NCBI GenBank assembly: GCA_024280815.1
Contig: JAJRPL010000420.1
Span: 1 to 5,892, forward strand
DNA length: 5,892 bases
Source of the DNA: Bacteroidota bacterium
GTDB lineage: Bacteria; Bacteroidota; Bacteroidia; Flavobacteriales; Flavobacteriaceae
Direction: 5' to 3'
Made by a program: the position numbers and the translations under genes
In this document: piece by piece, positions 5,774 through 5,892 of the stretch
Numbering within the stretch: the stretch's first letter is position 1
How the letters are laid out: every line of letters begins with the position of its first letter
The notes under the pieces: model-generated
The model's database searches: none
The model's input: only the letters and a program-made list of their open reading frames with translations
What the model was told of the DNA's origin: nothing

Positions 5774-5892
5774 TTAATTGAACGATAAATTAAGTTGTCC
5801 ACTTAGATTCTCTGGAGGTACTTTAATTATATTCCATCTAATTCTGGTTGGCATTAACAGAATTGAGATTACTTTCGATAATTTGTAATAGA
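5774..5892 (-). CDS. Possible C-terminal end of an unidentified upstream gene (partial)
   Basis: One minus-strand frame is open from the right edge (first full codon at 5890) for 38 codons to a TAA at 5776-5774. It ends with a protein-like tail, VPPENLSGQLNLSFN. The other two minus frames stop early in this segment. The tail alternates polar and hydrophobic residues, as in a final beta-strand, but no family is recognised. It would lie 151 bp upstream of the esterase gene in the same orientation, with the esterase promoter between them. The open stretch is short enough to be chance. Confidence 0.4.
   Translation of the reverse strand, partial: YYKLSKVISILLMPTRIRWNIIKVPPENLSGQLNLSFN

Noticed and set aside
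5720..5775. T8/A8 tracts as intrinsic terminators upstream of the esterase promoter
   Set aside because: No compact GC-rich hairpin precedes either tract in the relevant direction; the only inverted repeat has a 43-nt loop.
5585..5788. Plus-strand open frame of 67 codons
   Set aside because: It runs across the esterase start and its promoter region and shows no recognisable protein features.
1..5892. tRNA, rRNA, CRISPR array, insertion sequence or riboswitch
   Set aside because: No repeat-spacer pattern, transposase, terminal repeats or conserved RNA structure was seen, and intergenic gaps are short.

Overview
The window is AT-rich (roughly one third GC by eye). All five recognisable genes lie on the minus strand and all encode exported proteins. 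Several signs point to the Bacteroidota, probably a flavobacterium-like glycan degrader: three lipoprotein signal peptides, A-rich leaders with no Shine-Dalgarno sequence, two promoters with a TAnnTTTG-like -7 box, and the protein families present (GH20 with a PA14 domain, DUF1080, a secreted nucleoside hydrolase, a secreted esterase and a Tat-exported TIM barrel). No SusC/SusD pair, transporter or regulator gene lies inside the window.

Layout in the direction of transcription, right to left. The right edge holds a short unidentified open C-terminus (5774-5892). A promoter/operator region follows (5651-5708), with an inverted repeat upstream of it. It drives a secreted alpha/beta-hydrolase esterase (5622-4747), a DUF1080 lipoprotein (4721-4011) and a nucleoside-hydrolase-family lipoprotein (4030-2960). 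The first two are 25 bp apart and the second and third overlap by 20 bp. A second promoter/operator of the same design (2888-2941) precedes a GH20 beta-N-acetylhexosaminidase lipoprotein (2865-574). After 33 bp comes a Tat-exported hydroxypyruvate-isomerase-like TIM-barrel protein (540 to the left edge, truncated by the window).

The most notable signal is regulatory. The two promoters share a tandem repeat of CTATCCTGT with a 10-bp period, followed after exactly 17 bp by an identical 11-bp block, ACTATATTTAA, on the coding strand. The repeat sits where a -33 box would be expected, which suggests activator-dependent co-regulation of both transcription units. It also shows that the hexosaminidase starts at 2865 and not at the upstream ATG at 2907, which lies inside the promoter.

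Functionally, the set looks like a periplasmic or cell-surface saccharification module. The esterase would remove acyl groups, GH20 would remove terminal N-acetylhexosamine, and the DUF1080 and TIM-barrel proteins would act on modified (perhaps 3-keto) glycosides. The nucleoside hydrolase homologue would cleave an N- or O-riboside or a related glycoside. The substrate cannot be fixed from sequence alone.
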